A stretch of 64,000 nt of DNA from Halomonas cerina (GTDB taxonomy: Bacteria; Pseudomonadota; Gammaproteobacteria; Pseudomonadales; Halomonadaceae). Numbering within the stretch: the first letter of the stretch is position 1; each line of letters begins with the position of its first letter. Shown one piece after another: positions 41,112 to 49,564 of this stretch. Under the pieces are notes generated by a model that saw nothing but the letters and a program-made list of their open reading frames with translations, was not told the DNA's origin and did no database searches. The DNA lies in NCBI RefSeq assembly GCF_014192215.1, contig NZ_JACHXP010000021.1, forward strand, positions 1-64,000, in the 5' to 3' direction. Both the position numbers and the translations under genes were made by a program.

Positions 41112-41680
41112 CCATCAAGCTACTGATCGGCCTCGCCGGCCCGGCCCGCTGCGGCAAGAGCACCGCCCAGCGCATCATCGCCGACCGCTACGGCCTGGCC
41201 CGGCTCAACTTCGCCGACCCGCTCAAGGACGCCCTGGGCGCCATGCTCGACCTGGACGACCGGCACCTGAATGGCGAGCTCAAGGAGGAGCCGCTGGCCT
41301 GGCTGGGCAAGAGCCCCCGCGAGCTGATGCAGACGCTGGGCACCGAGTGGGGCCGCGACCAGGTCGCCCAGGACTTCTGGGTCCGCGTGGCCCAGCAGCG
41401 CCTGGCCCAGCTCGAGGACATCGAGGGCGACGCCTACCAGGGCGCCGTGATCAGCGACGTCCGCTTCCCCCAGGAGGCCGAGTGGCTGCGCGCCCATGGC
41501 GGCACGCTGATCCACCTCTACCGCCCCGGCACCGAGCCCGTGCGCAGCCATCGCAGCGAGGCCGGCATCCCGCTCGCCCGGCAGGACCGCGTGGTCACCA
41601 ACGGCGGCGACCTCGACGAGCTCAACGCCCGCCTGACGCTGACCATCGACGAGATCATCGACATGAGGGCCGCATCATGA
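41108..41680 (+). CDS. Deoxynucleoside monophosphate kinase
   Basis: A 190-residue P-loop kinase. Walker A is GLAGPARCGKSTAQRII (about 8-24), with NFADPLKDAL and LQTLGTEWGRD-type phage dNMP kinase segments (about 36 and 75) and DVRFPQEAEWL (about 118). It phosphorylates dNMPs for phage DNA synthesis and can serve to charge modified nucleotides in other phages. It shares an operon with a C5 methyltransferase. Confidence 0.82.
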   Translation: MTIKLLIGLAGPARCGKSTAQRIIADRYGLARLNFADPLKDALGAMLDLDDRHLNGELKEEPLAWLGKSPRELMQTLGTEWGRDQVAQDFWVRVAQQRLAQLEDIEGDAYQGAVISDVRFPQEAEWLRAHGGTLIHLYRPGTEPVRSHRSEAGIPLARQDRVVTNGGDLDELNARLTLTIDEIIDMRAAS

Positions 41681-41970
41681 AGCGCTACACCCTGCAGCAG
41701 GCCGCCAGCCTGCTCGGCACCGGCCGCACCACCCTGTGCCAGCAGCTGCGCGAGCTCGGCATGCTCGACCAGAACAACCTGGCCACCCGCGCCCACACCA
41801 GCACCGGGCGCCTGGTCGTCGAGCTGCGCGAATACCAGCACGTGGGCATGGGCCAGCCCCGCCCCTACGGCAAGACACTGGTGACCGAGCGCGGGCTGAT
41901 GTACATCGCCCACCGCCTCGGCCGAGATGTCGTCACCCACCGGGAGGCCGCCAACGATGCCCAGGGCTGA
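41677..41970 (+). CDS. KilA-C-like antirepressor-type protein
   Basis: A 97-residue protein resembling a lone KilA-C domain: MKRYTLQQAASLLGTGRTTL, then QHVGMGQPRPYGKTLVTERGL. Such domains often occur in phage antirepressors. ATGA overlap with the kinase gene. Confidence 0.7.
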   Translation: MKRYTLQQAASLLGTGRTTLCQQLRELGMLDQNNLATRAHTSTGRLVVELREYQHVGMGQPRPYGKTLVTERGLMYIAHRLGRDVVTHREAANDAQG

Positions 41971-42355
41971 GCCGCGCGCGGAGATGCCGGCCTGGCTCGA
42001 CGAGGCCGAGCCGGTCAGCACCGTCGCCCTGCTCTATCGCGAGTTCGGCGACGTGCTGATCCCGATCGAGGACGTGCGGCAGCGCTACTTCCGCAACCGC
42101 AACGAGCACACCTTCCGCCGGGCGTTGAACAGCGGCGAGATCCCGCTGCCCGTGGTCACCCTGGACGACAGCCACAAGACGAGGCGCTTCGTCTGCCTCT
42201 ACCAGCTGGCCGCCTACATCGAGCACCGCAGCCGGGCCGCCGCCATCGAACGCGCCCAGGCGCTGCCGGATCGCCAGCATGCCCGGCTCAACCGCGCCTT
42301 CGTCGACGCGATCCCGACCACCGATTTCCGCGCGCCCACCGGCACCGCGGACTGA
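41957..42355 (+). CDS. PrtN-like pyocin-activator family protein
   Basis: A 132-residue protein with the PrtN pattern (VSTVALLYREFGDVLIPIEDVRQRYF, then ALNSGEIPLPVV, then LYQLAAYIEHR). PrtN activates pyocin genes in Pseudomonas after DNA damage; here it may activate phage genes. It overlaps the previous gene by 14 bases. Confidence 0.7.
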   Translation: MPRAEPRAEMPAWLDEAEPVSTVALLYREFGDVLIPIEDVRQRYFRNRNEHTFRRALNSGEIPLPVVTLDDSHKTRRFVCLYQLAAYIEHRSRAAAIERAQALPDRQHARLNRAFVDAIPTTDFRAPTGTAD

Positions 42356-42396
42356 CCGGCCCACCGGGCCAACCACCACGACAGAGGATGCACACC

Positions 42397-42753
42397 ATGA
42401 GTGATCAACCCACCACCGACGTCAACGCCCTGCTCGACGACCTGGATGCCGGCGTGTTCCGCGAGAAGCTCGGCCGCGCCCTGAGCGATGCCGCCGCCGG
42501 CGTCGTCCAGACCGGCAAGGCGGGCAAAGTCACCGTCACCCTGGACCTCAAGCAGATCGCCGACAGCTCGCAGGTCGACTGCTCCCACAAGCTCAGCTAC
42601 ACGGTGCCCACCGCCAAGGGCAAGCGCAGCGAGGAGAACACCACCAAGACGCCGCTGTATGTCGGCCGCGGCGGCAAGCTCACGCTGTTCCCCGAGAACC
42701 AGGGCAAATTCGAGTTCGAGCCCCAGGGGCAGGGCTCCACCCAGGGCGCCTGA
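42397..42753 (+). CDS. Conserved early phage protein
   Basis: A 118-residue protein (DVNALLDDLDAGVFREKLGRAL, then GKAGKVTVTLDLK and PLYVGRGGKLTLFPENQG). Found beside DUF2303 genes in other prophages, as it is here. Likely a DNA-metabolism accessory protein; function unknown. Confidence 0.65.
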   Translation: MSDQPTTDVNALLDDLDAGVFREKLGRALSDAAAGVVQTGKAGKVTVTLDLKQIADSSQVDCSHKLSYTVPTAKGKRSEENTTKTPLYVGRGGKLTLFPENQGKFEFEPQGQGSTQGA

Positions 42754-42811
42754 GCGCGCCCACACCCCCACCCACGCACACCAACCACCACACGATCACA
42801 GGAACTGACAC

Positions 42812-43615
42812 ATGGACGCCAACACCATCGAGAAGATCGAAGCCCTCGTCGCCGCCAGCCAGATCGGCGCCCCGGGCACCGACGTGCCGACCATGCTGGT
42901 CCCGAACGGCTACTCGCTGGAATCGCTCGAGCGCTACCAGGACACCCCCAGCCGTTTCCGGGGCACCTTCTCCACCAGCTCCATCGAGGACTACGCCGCC
43001 TACGTCAACGCCCAGGCTGTCGCCCAGGTGTTCGTCGACACCGACGACATGGACGCCCTCGCCTTCTTCGACCTGGGCAGCGCCGAGGCCGCCGGCCACG
43101 GCGAGCACCGCGCCCGGCTCAAGCTCCAGCGCACCGCGCCCTATGCCGCCTGCCTGCAGGCCCACGACCGCGCCTTCGGCCAGAAGGATCTCGCGCACTG
43201 GATCGAGGACTGGCACGCCCACATCACCGGCGAGAGCAGCCAGGGCAAGGAGCTCAGCGCCAAGCAGCTGGCCAACCTGGTCCGCCGCATCGAGGTGAAG
43301 GCCACCTCCGAGCGTACCCACGAGGAAGGCGACTGGAACGCCCGGCGCACCGGGCTCGATGCCATGGACGCCAGCGCCGGCGACGATACCCCGGCGTTCA
43401 TCCGCTTCGCCTGCCTGCCCTATGAAGGCCTGCGCCTGCGCACCTTCGACCTGCGCGTGTCGATCCTCACCGACGACAGCAAGCCGCGCATCAAGCTGCG
43501 GATCATGGGCCTCGAGGGCATCCAGGAAGAGATCGCCAAGGAGTTCAAGGCGGTGCTCGAGCAGCAGCTGCACCCGGACACCGTCCGCGTGCTGCTCGGC
43601 AACTTCAGCAAGTAA
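42812..43615 (+). CDS. DUF2303 family protein (YfdQ-like)
   Basis: A 267-residue protein with the DUF2303 pattern (SLERYQDTPSRFRGTF, SIEDYAAYVNAQA, FDLGSAEAAGHGEHRARLKL). Common in prophages of gammaproteobacteria and of unknown function. It has a spaced CAGGA before the ATG. Confidence 0.82.
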   Translation: MDANTIEKIEALVAASQIGAPGTDVPTMLVPNGYSLESLERYQDTPSRFRGTFSTSSIEDYAAYVNAQAVAQVFVDTDDMDALAFFDLGSAEAAGHGEHRARLKLQRTAPYAACLQAHDRAFGQKDLAHWIEDWHAHITGESSQGKELSAKQLANLVRRIEVKATSERTHEEGDWNARRTGLDAMDASAGDDTPAFIRFACLPYEGLRLRTFDLRVSILTDDSKPRIKLRIMGLEGIQEEIAKEFKAVLEQQLHPDTVRVLLGNFSK

Positions 43616-43631
43616 CCCGACGAGGTAAACC

Positions 43632-43721
43632 ATGGAACTGATCGGCCTGCTCGGCGAATACCTCCAGCTCGGCTATGCACTCAGCGCCGGTCTGGCGCTG
43701 GGCTGGCTGATCTGGCACTGA
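43632..43721 (+). CDS. Very small membrane protein
   Basis: A 29-residue peptide with one membrane segment (YALSAGLALGWLIW), start preceded by GAGGTAAACC. Too short for family assignment. Confidence 0.5.
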   Translation: MELIGLLGEYLQLGYALSAGLALGWLIWH

Positions 43722-43749
43722 GGGACACCATCATGGGCAAGATCCTCAC

Positions 43750-43838
43750 CACTGACCCGCGTACCCGGGAGCTCGTCGACCGTCAAGGGCGTGTTCCTGA
43801 CCACCGTGGGCACTGACCCGCGTACCCGGGAGCTCGTC
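43750..43838. repeat. 28-bp direct repeat flanking a 61-bp duplication
   Basis: The 28 bases 43750-43777 recur at 43811-43838, an offset of 61 bases. Removing 61 bases restores one continuous frame from ATG 43733 into the following gene. Confidence 0.85.
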
Positions 43839-44099
43839 TCCCTGGCCACGCTCTCCGACCGCTACGACTTGCCGCTGAGCACCCTCAGCATGCGGTACCG
43901 CAGCGGCAAGCGCGGCGCCGCCCTGGTCGAGCCGCCCCACAGCGCCCGCGCCCGGGCCGCCAAGAAAGCCGCGAGCTCGGCAGCTCGCCGGCGCGTGTCG
44001 CCCCACTCACCGGCGGAGCGAAGGCAGCGCGCCGAGGCGATCCTCGCCACCTCGCCCGGCAGGCTCGCCGGGTGCCTGTTCCGCGACTTCGCGGCCTGA
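43791..44099 (+). CDS. Small basic DNA-binding-like protein, start disrupted by a duplication
   Basis: A 102-residue frame from GTG 43791, with SLATLSDRYDLPLSTLSMRYRSGK (a likely helix-turn-helix) and a basic C-terminus. The natural start seems to be ATG 43733 (MGKILTTDPRTRELV), but the 61-bp duplication shifts the frame: from 43733 translation now ends at a TGA (43814-43816). The GTG start has only a weak ribosome site. Possibly a pseudogene. Confidence 0.55.
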   Translation: MFLTTVGTDPRTRELVSLATLSDRYDLPLSTLSMRYRSGKRGAALVEPPHSARARAAKKAASSAARRRVSPHSPAERRQRAEAILATSPGRLAGCLFRDFAA

Positions 44100-44166
44100 C
44101 ACACCACCGCCCAGCCGCTGCCCACCACGGCGGCGGGGCTCACCACCACGCACGGGAGCACACCAC

Positions 44167-44805
44167 ATGCACAACCATCAGCTGTTCGACCACCCCTTGT
44201 TCGAGGAACGGCCCATCAATGAAGTGATTGAGCCGTTCGGATTCGAGGTCAATATCCACGCCATCGAGGCCCCGATCGACCCGGCCGTCGACGACGATGA
44301 CGTCGTGGACGCCTTCGCCAACGACCCCCAGGCCTATATCGCCTCGCTCGAATTCCCGCACCCCGCCGGCTTCACCGAGGTCTATCGCGACGAGAACGAA
44401 GACGGCGACATCATCAGCGTCGCCGTGCGCGCCAAGACCGTCTTCGCCCAGCTTCTGCTGTGCGCCGACGCCACCTTCGCCGGGCCGTCCAGCCCCTACA
44501 GTGGCTCCTATATCGACGTCTACCGCGAGCGCATGCGGCAGCTCTCCACCGAGGGGTTCAGCCGCGAGCGAGATGACCAGTACGTGCACGGTGAACTGTC
44601 CTACGCGGCCGCCAGCTATGCCTATCAGAGTTCCGGCATCGTCGACGGCACAAACAAGTGCCCGGCCATTTGGCCCTGGCCTGCCAAGTGGTGGAAGCCC
44701 AGCCCCGATCACCCCCGCCGCAACCTGGTGAAGGCCGGCGCGCTGATCCTCGCCGAGATCGAGCGGCTGGACCGGGCCGCCGAGCGGCAGGGAGGTGAGG
44801 GATGA
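44167..44805 (+). CDS. Conserved phage protein, unrecognised
   Basis: A 212-residue acidic protein. The C-terminal part (IWPWPAKWWKPSPDHPRRNLVKAG, then LILAEIERLDRA) recurs in many phage early-region proteins of unknown role. Overlaps the next gene by four bases. Confidence 0.65.
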   Translation: MHNHQLFDHPLFEERPINEVIEPFGFEVNIHAIEAPIDPAVDDDDVVDAFANDPQAYIASLEFPHPAGFTEVYRDENEDGDIISVAVRAKTVFAQLLLCADATFAGPSSPYSGSYIDVYRERMRQLSTEGFSRERDDQYVHGELSYAAASYAYQSSGIVDGTNKCPAIWPWPAKWWKPSPDHPRRNLVKAGALILAEIERLDRAAERQGGEG

Positions 44806-45203
44806 GCCACAAGACCCGAACCGATGAGGCCCACGTGCTGGTCGAGCTGCTCGGCAACATAGCCCGCGCCACGCACTTCCGGGCAGACGACACCTGCCAC
44901 CACGTCGAAGAGGACTGCTACACAGTGCCCAAGCAGGACTGCGACGACATCGAGGAGGCGCTGGCCGCGTGCGACGACCTGCCGGAGCCTGAGCCCGACG
45001 TCTACGTGGGCGACGGGTGGAACCGCGCCGTGCGCCGCCTGCACCAGATCCTGGGCGAGCTGCACGAGCAAGAGGCCCGGCTCGATCGCCTGACCGGTGC
45101 CGTCCAGCAGGCACGGCTGTATGCCGGGGACAACCTGCCGGCCGCGCCCGGCCTGACCATCGTCAGCATGCTGGAACGGGCGCTGAGGGAGGACGCCGCA
45201 TGA
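44802..45203 (+). CDS. Hypothetical early protein
   Basis: A 133-residue acidic protein (EAHVLVELLGNIARATHF) with Cys and His in the first half (CHHVEEDC) and a helical C-terminus. Coupled to the methyltransferase by ATGA. Confidence 0.6.
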   Translation: MSHKTRTDEAHVLVELLGNIARATHFRADDTCHHVEEDCYTVPKQDCDDIEEALAACDDLPEPEPDVYVGDGWNRAVRRLHQILGELHEQEARLDRLTGAVQQARLYAGDNLPAAPGLTIVSMLERALREDAA

Positions 45204-46903
45204 GCGCCAACCCTCCCACCAACCTCGCCTGGCGCACCCAGTTCGCCATCGACTTCGAGGGCGAGATCAACGTCGACCTGTTCGCCGGTGGCGGCGGGGC
45301 AAGCACCGGCCTGGAGATGGGCCTCAATCGCCCGGTGCACGTGGCCATCAACCACGACGCCGACGCCATCAGCATGCACCAGGTGAACCACCCAGGCGCC
45401 GAGCATCACCTCTCCGACGTCTACGAGGTCGACCCGGTCGCCGCCTGCAAGGGGCGGCCGGTCGGTCACTTCCACGCCAGCCCGGACTGTACCCACCACA
45501 GCCAGGCCCGCGGCGGTCAGCCACGCAAGCGGGCGATCCGCTCGCTATCGTGGGTCGTCCACAAGTGGGCCGGCAAGAAACGGCCTCGGGTAATCACTCT
45601 GGAGAACGTCGAGCAGATCCTCCAGTGGTCGCCGCTGGTGGCCAAGCGCTGCAAGGCCACTGGCCGCGTGGTGACCATGGACCAGGTGACCTGCCCGCGC
45701 ACCGGCCGCAAGATCTACCGCGTGGCTGAACCCGGCGAGCGCGTGCCGCTCGAGCAGCAGTTCCTGGTACCAGATCGACGCCGCCGCGGCCACAACTGGC
45801 GACACTTCGTCGACGGCCTGCACCGCCTGGGCTATGCCGTGCAGTGGCGCACCCTGCGCGCCTGCGACTATGGCGCCCCGACTACCCGCGAACGCCTGTT
45901 CCTGATCGCCCGATGCGACGGCCGCCCGATCGTCTGGCCGGAGTCCACGCACCACCAGCGCCCCAAGCGTGGCCAGAAGCCCCGGCGATCGGCCGCCGAG
46001 TGCATCGACTGGTCGATCCCCACCCGCTCGATCTTCGACCGGCCCCGCCCGCTGGCGGAGAACACGTTGCGGCGGATCGCCAAGGGCGTGCAGAAGTTCG
46101 TCCTCGACAGCGGCGATCCCTTCATCGTGCCCATCGCCAACTACGGCGGGACCGGCGTGGCCGTGCACCCGATCGACGAACCGCTGCGCACCATTACGGC
46201 CTGGCCACGGGGCGGCACGTTCGCCCTGGCCACCGCCACCCTGGTGCAGACCGGCTATGGCGAGCGTCCCGGCCAGTCCCCCCGCGCGCTGGACATCCGC
46301 CAGCCCCTCGGGACGGTGGTCGCCGGCGGCGGCAAGCATGCCCTGGTCACGGCCTTCATGGCCCAAATGAACGGCGGCTTCTACGACGGCGCCGGCCGAG
46401 ACGCCCGCGATCCTCTCAGCACCATCACCGGCCGCGGTACCCAGCAGCAGTTGGTCACGGCCAGCCTGGCGGCCCCGCTCACTCAAGACCAGAAGGCCGG
46501 TGCCCTGCGCGTCGCCTTTCTGATCAACTACTACGGCAAAGGCGAACCGCGCGACCTGCGTGCTCCGCTGGACACCATCACCACCCGCGATCGCCTGGCC
46601 TTGGTCACCGTCACCATCCAGGGCACGCCCTACGTGATCGTCGACATCGCCCTGCGCATGCTCAAGCCCCGGGAGCTGTACCGCGCCCAGGGCTTCCCCG
46701 ACACCTACGTCATCGATCACGGCCACGACGGCCGGCGCTTCACGGCCACGGCCCAGACCCGGATGGTCGGCAACAGCGTCAGTCCTCTGCCCATGGCCGC
46801 CATCGCCAGGGCGAACCATGTTGAGCAACATCACGCTCAGACACCGGCCATTCACCGCATATCTGCGCAATATGCCGCTCACTCGGCAAGGGAGGCGTCA
46901 TGA
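45200..46903 (+). CDS. Orphan DNA cytosine-5 methyltransferase
   Basis: A 567-residue protein. SAM-binding motif VDLFAGGGGAST (about 25-36); catalytic motif SPDCTHHSQ with Cys97, so PDC-T replaces the usual PCQ as in some phage C5 enzymes; ENVEQIL (about 144); motif VIII QWRTLRACDYGAPTTRERLFLI (about 215); motifs IX-X near the C-terminus (ELYRAQGFPD, MVGNSVSPL). The region 330-480 has four short repeats. No restriction enzyme is nearby, so it probably protects or marks phage DNA. Confidence 0.85.
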   Translation: MSANPPTNLAWRTQFAIDFEGEINVDLFAGGGGASTGLEMGLNRPVHVAINHDADAISMHQVNHPGAEHHLSDVYEVDPVAACKGRPVGHFHASPDCTHHSQARGGQPRKRAIRSLSWVVHKWAGKKRPRVITLENVEQILQWSPLVAKRCKATGRVVTMDQVTCPRTGRKIYRVAEPGERVPLEQQFLVPDRRRRGHNWRHFVDGLHRLGYAVQWRTLRACDYGAPTTRERLFLIARCDGRPIVWPESTHHQRPKRGQKPRRSAAECIDWSIPTRSIFDRPRPLAENTLRRIAKGVQKFVLDSGDPFIVPIANYGGTGVAVHPIDEPLRTITAWPRGGTFALATATLVQTGYGERPGQSPRALDIRQPLGTVVAGGGKHALVTAFMAQMNGGFYDGAGRDARDPLSTITGRGTQQQLVTASLAAPLTQDQKAGALRVAFLINYYGKGEPRDLRAPLDTITTRDRLALVTVTIQGTPYVIVDIALRMLKPRELYRAQGFPDTYVIDHGHDGRRFTATAQTRMVGNSVSPLPMAAIARANHVEQHHAQTPAIHRISAQYAAHSAREAS

Positions 46904-46980
46904 AGACTTGCGACTTCGCCCCCACTGGCTGGCAGCCACCGCGGGGCATTACCGCCAAGGAGTCGCCACGCCATGGCTAG
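46900..46980 (+). CDS. Very small ORF before the excisionase-like gene
   Basis: A 26-codon ORF (MKTCDFAPTGWQPP) behind GGGAGG, overlapping both neighbours. It may be a genuine small protein or only a coupling device. Confidence 0.4.
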   Translation: MKTCDFAPTGWQPPRGITAKESPRHG

Positions 46981-47185
46981 CCCGAACGTACTATCCTGCG
47001 AGGATCTCCGCGAGATCACCGGGTACCAGCGCGCCGCCGACATCGAGCGCTGCCTGGTCGAGCAGGGAGTGAAGGTGTTCCGGGGCCGGCTCGGCCCCTG
47101 GACCACCATCGACCTGGTCAACCAGGCCGGAGGCCTCACGCCCCACGCACAGAACGACGAACGCTACGACGCCAGCATCCTATGA
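46973..47185 (+). CDS. DUF4224 protein, candidate excisionase
   Basis: A 70-residue protein (LSCEDLREITGYQRAADIERCLVEQ) of the DUF4224 type that often precedes tyrosine integrases. AAGGAG precedes ATG 46973, and its stop overlaps the integrase start. A role in excision is inferred from its location. Confidence 0.65.
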   Translation: MASPNVLSCEDLREITGYQRAADIERCLVEQGVKVFRGRLGPWTTIDLVNQAGGLTPHAQNDERYDASIL

Positions 47186-48342
47186 GCCCACCCGCCAAGC
47201 GTGGCCGCAAGCGCGGCCACAACCCTCACATCCCCCGGCACATCGACCAGGCCAAGCTGCCCGACGGCATCTACTTCGACCACCGCGGCCGTGGGAATTG
47301 GTACACCATCTATCAGGAAGGCGACCGCCGGCGTCGCAAGAACATCGCCACCGCCCGGGCCACCCTCGCCGAGCTGCACCAGCTCGCCGATGACCTGAGC
47401 CACACCGATCGGCACAAGCTACGCTGGCTCAGCCAGCAGTTCCACGACAGCAGCCAGTTCAAGCAGCTCGCCGCCAAGACCCGGGAAGGGTACGACTACG
47501 CCGCCGCTGTGCTGCTCGAGCAGCCCACGCGGCTCGGCATACCCTTCGGTGACCTGGCCACCAAGCGGATCACCTCCGCCGTCGTCCAGCGACTGGTCGA
47601 TCGCATCGCCGACGAAGGCACCCCCAGCAAGGCCAACGCCGTGTTGCGCTACCTGGGGCGCCTGTTCCGCTGGGGCCGGAACCGCGGCTACTGCGACGAC
47701 AACCCGGCCCACGGCGTCGAGCACGCCAAGGAACGCGAGCGGCGCCGGCTACCCGAGAGCCCGATAATGGCCAAGCTGATCGCCCACGCCCAGGCCACCG
47801 GCAACGACTACCCACGGCGCGGCCAGAAAGGAAGCTGCCCCACCTACTTGTGGATCGTCATGGAACTTGCCTATCTGTGCCGCTTGCGGGGGATCGAAGT
47901 CATCACCCTTACCGACGCCAACGCCCGCCCCGAGGGCCTGCTTACCAATCGTCGCAAGGGCAGTCGGAACAACATCGTCGCCTGGACGCCTCGCCTGCGT
48001 GCCGCCTGGCAAGCTGCCGTCGATCGCCGCGCCGAGATCTGGAATCGCCGGAGCCGAGCGGTACCCATGCTGCCGGATCGCCGCCCGCTGATCGTCTCCC
48101 GCTCCGGCGACGCGCTGCGAAAGTCATCCTTCGACAGCGCCTGGCAGCGCTTCATCCGCCGGGCTATGGAGGCCGAGATCATCACCGAAGACGAGCGCTT
48201 CAGCATGCACGATCTCAAAAGGAAGGGAATTACTGATACCGTGGGCACCCGCCACGAGAAGCAAGATGCCAGCGGACATAGATCAGCGGGAATGATGGAT
48301 GTTTACGACTTGAGCATCCCAGTAGTACCTCCATCAAGTTAA
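47182..48342 (+). CDS. int: Phage tyrosine integrase
   Basis: A 386-residue integrase. The first 60 residues are a basic arm-binding domain (FDHRGRGNWYTIYQEG), then a core-binding domain (about 90-185) and the catalytic domain: Arg in LCRLRGIEV (about 234), Lys in NRRKGSRN (about 258), HDLKRKG (about 341), a GHRS box (about 365) and nucleophile Tyr375 in MMDVYDLS. It catalyses integration at the tRNA-Thr site about 1.9 kb downstream. It overlaps the convergent SecB-like gene by four bases. Confidence 0.92.
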   Translation: MSPPAKRGRKRGHNPHIPRHIDQAKLPDGIYFDHRGRGNWYTIYQEGDRRRRKNIATARATLAELHQLADDLSHTDRHKLRWLSQQFHDSSQFKQLAAKTREGYDYAAAVLLEQPTRLGIPFGDLATKRITSAVVQRLVDRIADEGTPSKANAVLRYLGRLFRWGRNRGYCDDNPAHGVEHAKERERRRLPESPIMAKLIAHAQATGNDYPRRGQKGSCPTYLWIVMELAYLCRLRGIEVITLTDANARPEGLLTNRRKGSRNNIVAWTPRLRAAWQAAVDRRAEIWNRRSRAVPMLPDRRPLIVSRSGDALRKSSFDSAWQRFIRRAMEAEIITEDERFSMHDLKRKGITDTVGTRHEKQDASGHRSAGMMDVYDLSIPVVPPSS

Positions 48343-48818
48343 GCTTCAGACTGCTTTTTCTTGTAAAGTGGCTCCCGAAGCGGTATCTCTGGGATTGGAA
48401 GCCTGAGCCTTGGCATCATATCGTAAACAAACTGTCTCCAAAATGGCCAAATCGCATGCAACCCATTATGTGTTGCAAACTCTTTGAGTGCATCCTTGTT
48501 TAAATCAGGCCGGCTCATCAGGTACTCAGCTCTGAAGGTAGCCTCTATAGAGAAGAGCGGAGAGTCCTCACCATCCTTCATCACAACAACTCTTTTACCT
48601 AACGATGCTTCAGTCAAAAATATATATTGCTCTTCACCATCTTCGCCCACAGATATTGTTTTTGAACTTATGGCCAACTTATCCTGAAACCCCAATGAGT
48701 CTTCCTCAGGGAGATAACGAGGATAGTAATCCCCATGAGGCTTGAAACTAAAATCAACAATATAAACATCCATGATTGATAGATCATTCAAAACCTCATG
48801 GATGAGATCAGTATTCAT
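48339..48818 (-). CDS. mqsC: SecB-like chaperone of a toxin-antitoxin-chaperone system
   Basis: A 159-residue protein. Like SecB it has a beta-rich first half (VYIVDFSFKPHGDYYP...) and a C-terminal LHAIWPFWRQFVYDMMPRLRLP motif comparable to the FPYARE...GGFPPL segment of SecB. It is the third gene of the operon, two bases after the antitoxin. In such systems the chaperone is needed to fold or protect the antitoxin; sequestering the chaperone frees the toxin. AT-rich. Confidence 0.8.
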   Translation of the reverse strand: MNTDLIHEVLNDLSIMDVYIVDFSFKPHGDYYPRYLPEEDSLGFQDKLAISSKTISVGEDGEEQYIFLTEASLGKRVVVMKDGEDSPLFSIEATFRAEYLMSRPDLNKDALKEFATHNGLHAIWPFWRQFVYDMMPRLRLPIPEIPLREPLYKKKQSEA

Positions 48819-48820
48819 AT

Positions 48821-49564
48821 TCAGTGCCTCATCTCTAACTCAGCATCCGGCTCAGAATCAAACCCACAGCGATACAACTCTTCATCTGAACTTAACTCCT
48901 TGATCCTAGGAGTTGAAAGCTCATTCAGAGCGCTTGAAACTCCATAGACAAAGACTCTATATTTAGCATCTTCATCGACTGACTCTGCCACCTTTAGAGC
49001 ACTAACAACTGACACTTCCGCGTAAGTCTTCCGAACTTTCCTCAGCGAAGTCCCCCACATAGCACTCCCTGCAGAAAACTTCGCACAAAGATCTTCTATT
49101 GGTGATGCAGAGGCAAGCCCCCTCTTAGAGGCTTTCTTAACTTCACGCGAATACTCCACGCCTTCTTTCTCGCACAGATATTCCATAACACCTGGTATAT
49201 CTTCTGCGACACTCATCAGCTTATCCATAGCTGCACTTTGTGTCACTTCACCTCGCTCATATTTTGAAAAAGCGTTTGCACCACCCCCAAAGACCTTGGC
49301 AGCATCAGCTTGAGAAATCCCAAAGCGCTTCCTCAGACGAAAAACTTCACCAGCGGTTCTTCTTCCTTCAGCTTGCTTTTTCTTTTCATTGACAAGGAAA
49401 GAGTTCTCTTTATCCAGGGCATAGTCAACGAACTCTTCCTCACAAGAAGAGCACTTGTAATATTTAATACCCGGAACAGACAAATAAGCGCCTTTGTGGA
49501 GAAACTTCTCCTCCACTTCAATTATGCCGCACTCGGCAGCACAAATAACACATTGCTTACTCAT
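48821..49564 (-). CDS. mqsA: MqsA-type antitoxin with C-terminal chaperone-dependence extension
   Basis: A 247-residue protein. The N-terminal zinc domain has Cys5-Cys8 and Cys38-Cys41 (CVIC, CSSC), the central HTH (RTAGEVFRLRKRFGISQADAAKVFG, about 69-93; KYERGE) is MqsA/XRE-like. E. coli MqsA is 131 residues; here about 110 extra residues follow, as in antitoxins addicted to a chaperone. The operon order is toxin first, as in mqsRA. ATGA overlap with mqsR. Confidence 0.88.
   Translation of the reverse strand: MSKQCVICAAECGIIEVEEKFLHKGAYLSVPGIKYYKCSSCEEEFVDYALDKENSFLVNEKKKQAEGRRTAGEVFRLRKRFGISQADAAKVFGGGANAFSKYERGEVTQSAAMDKLMSVAEDIPGVMEYLCEKEGVEYSREVKKASKRGLASASPIEDLCAKFSAGSAMWGTSLRKVRKTYAEVSVVSALKVAESVDEDAKYRVFVYGVSSALNELSTPRIKELSSDEELYRCGFDSEPDAELEMRH

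Noticed and set aside
47182..48342. Integrase truncated at the C-terminus by the cargo operon
   Set aside because: The nucleophile Tyr375 and the HxxK/GH motifs are present, so the protein looks complete.
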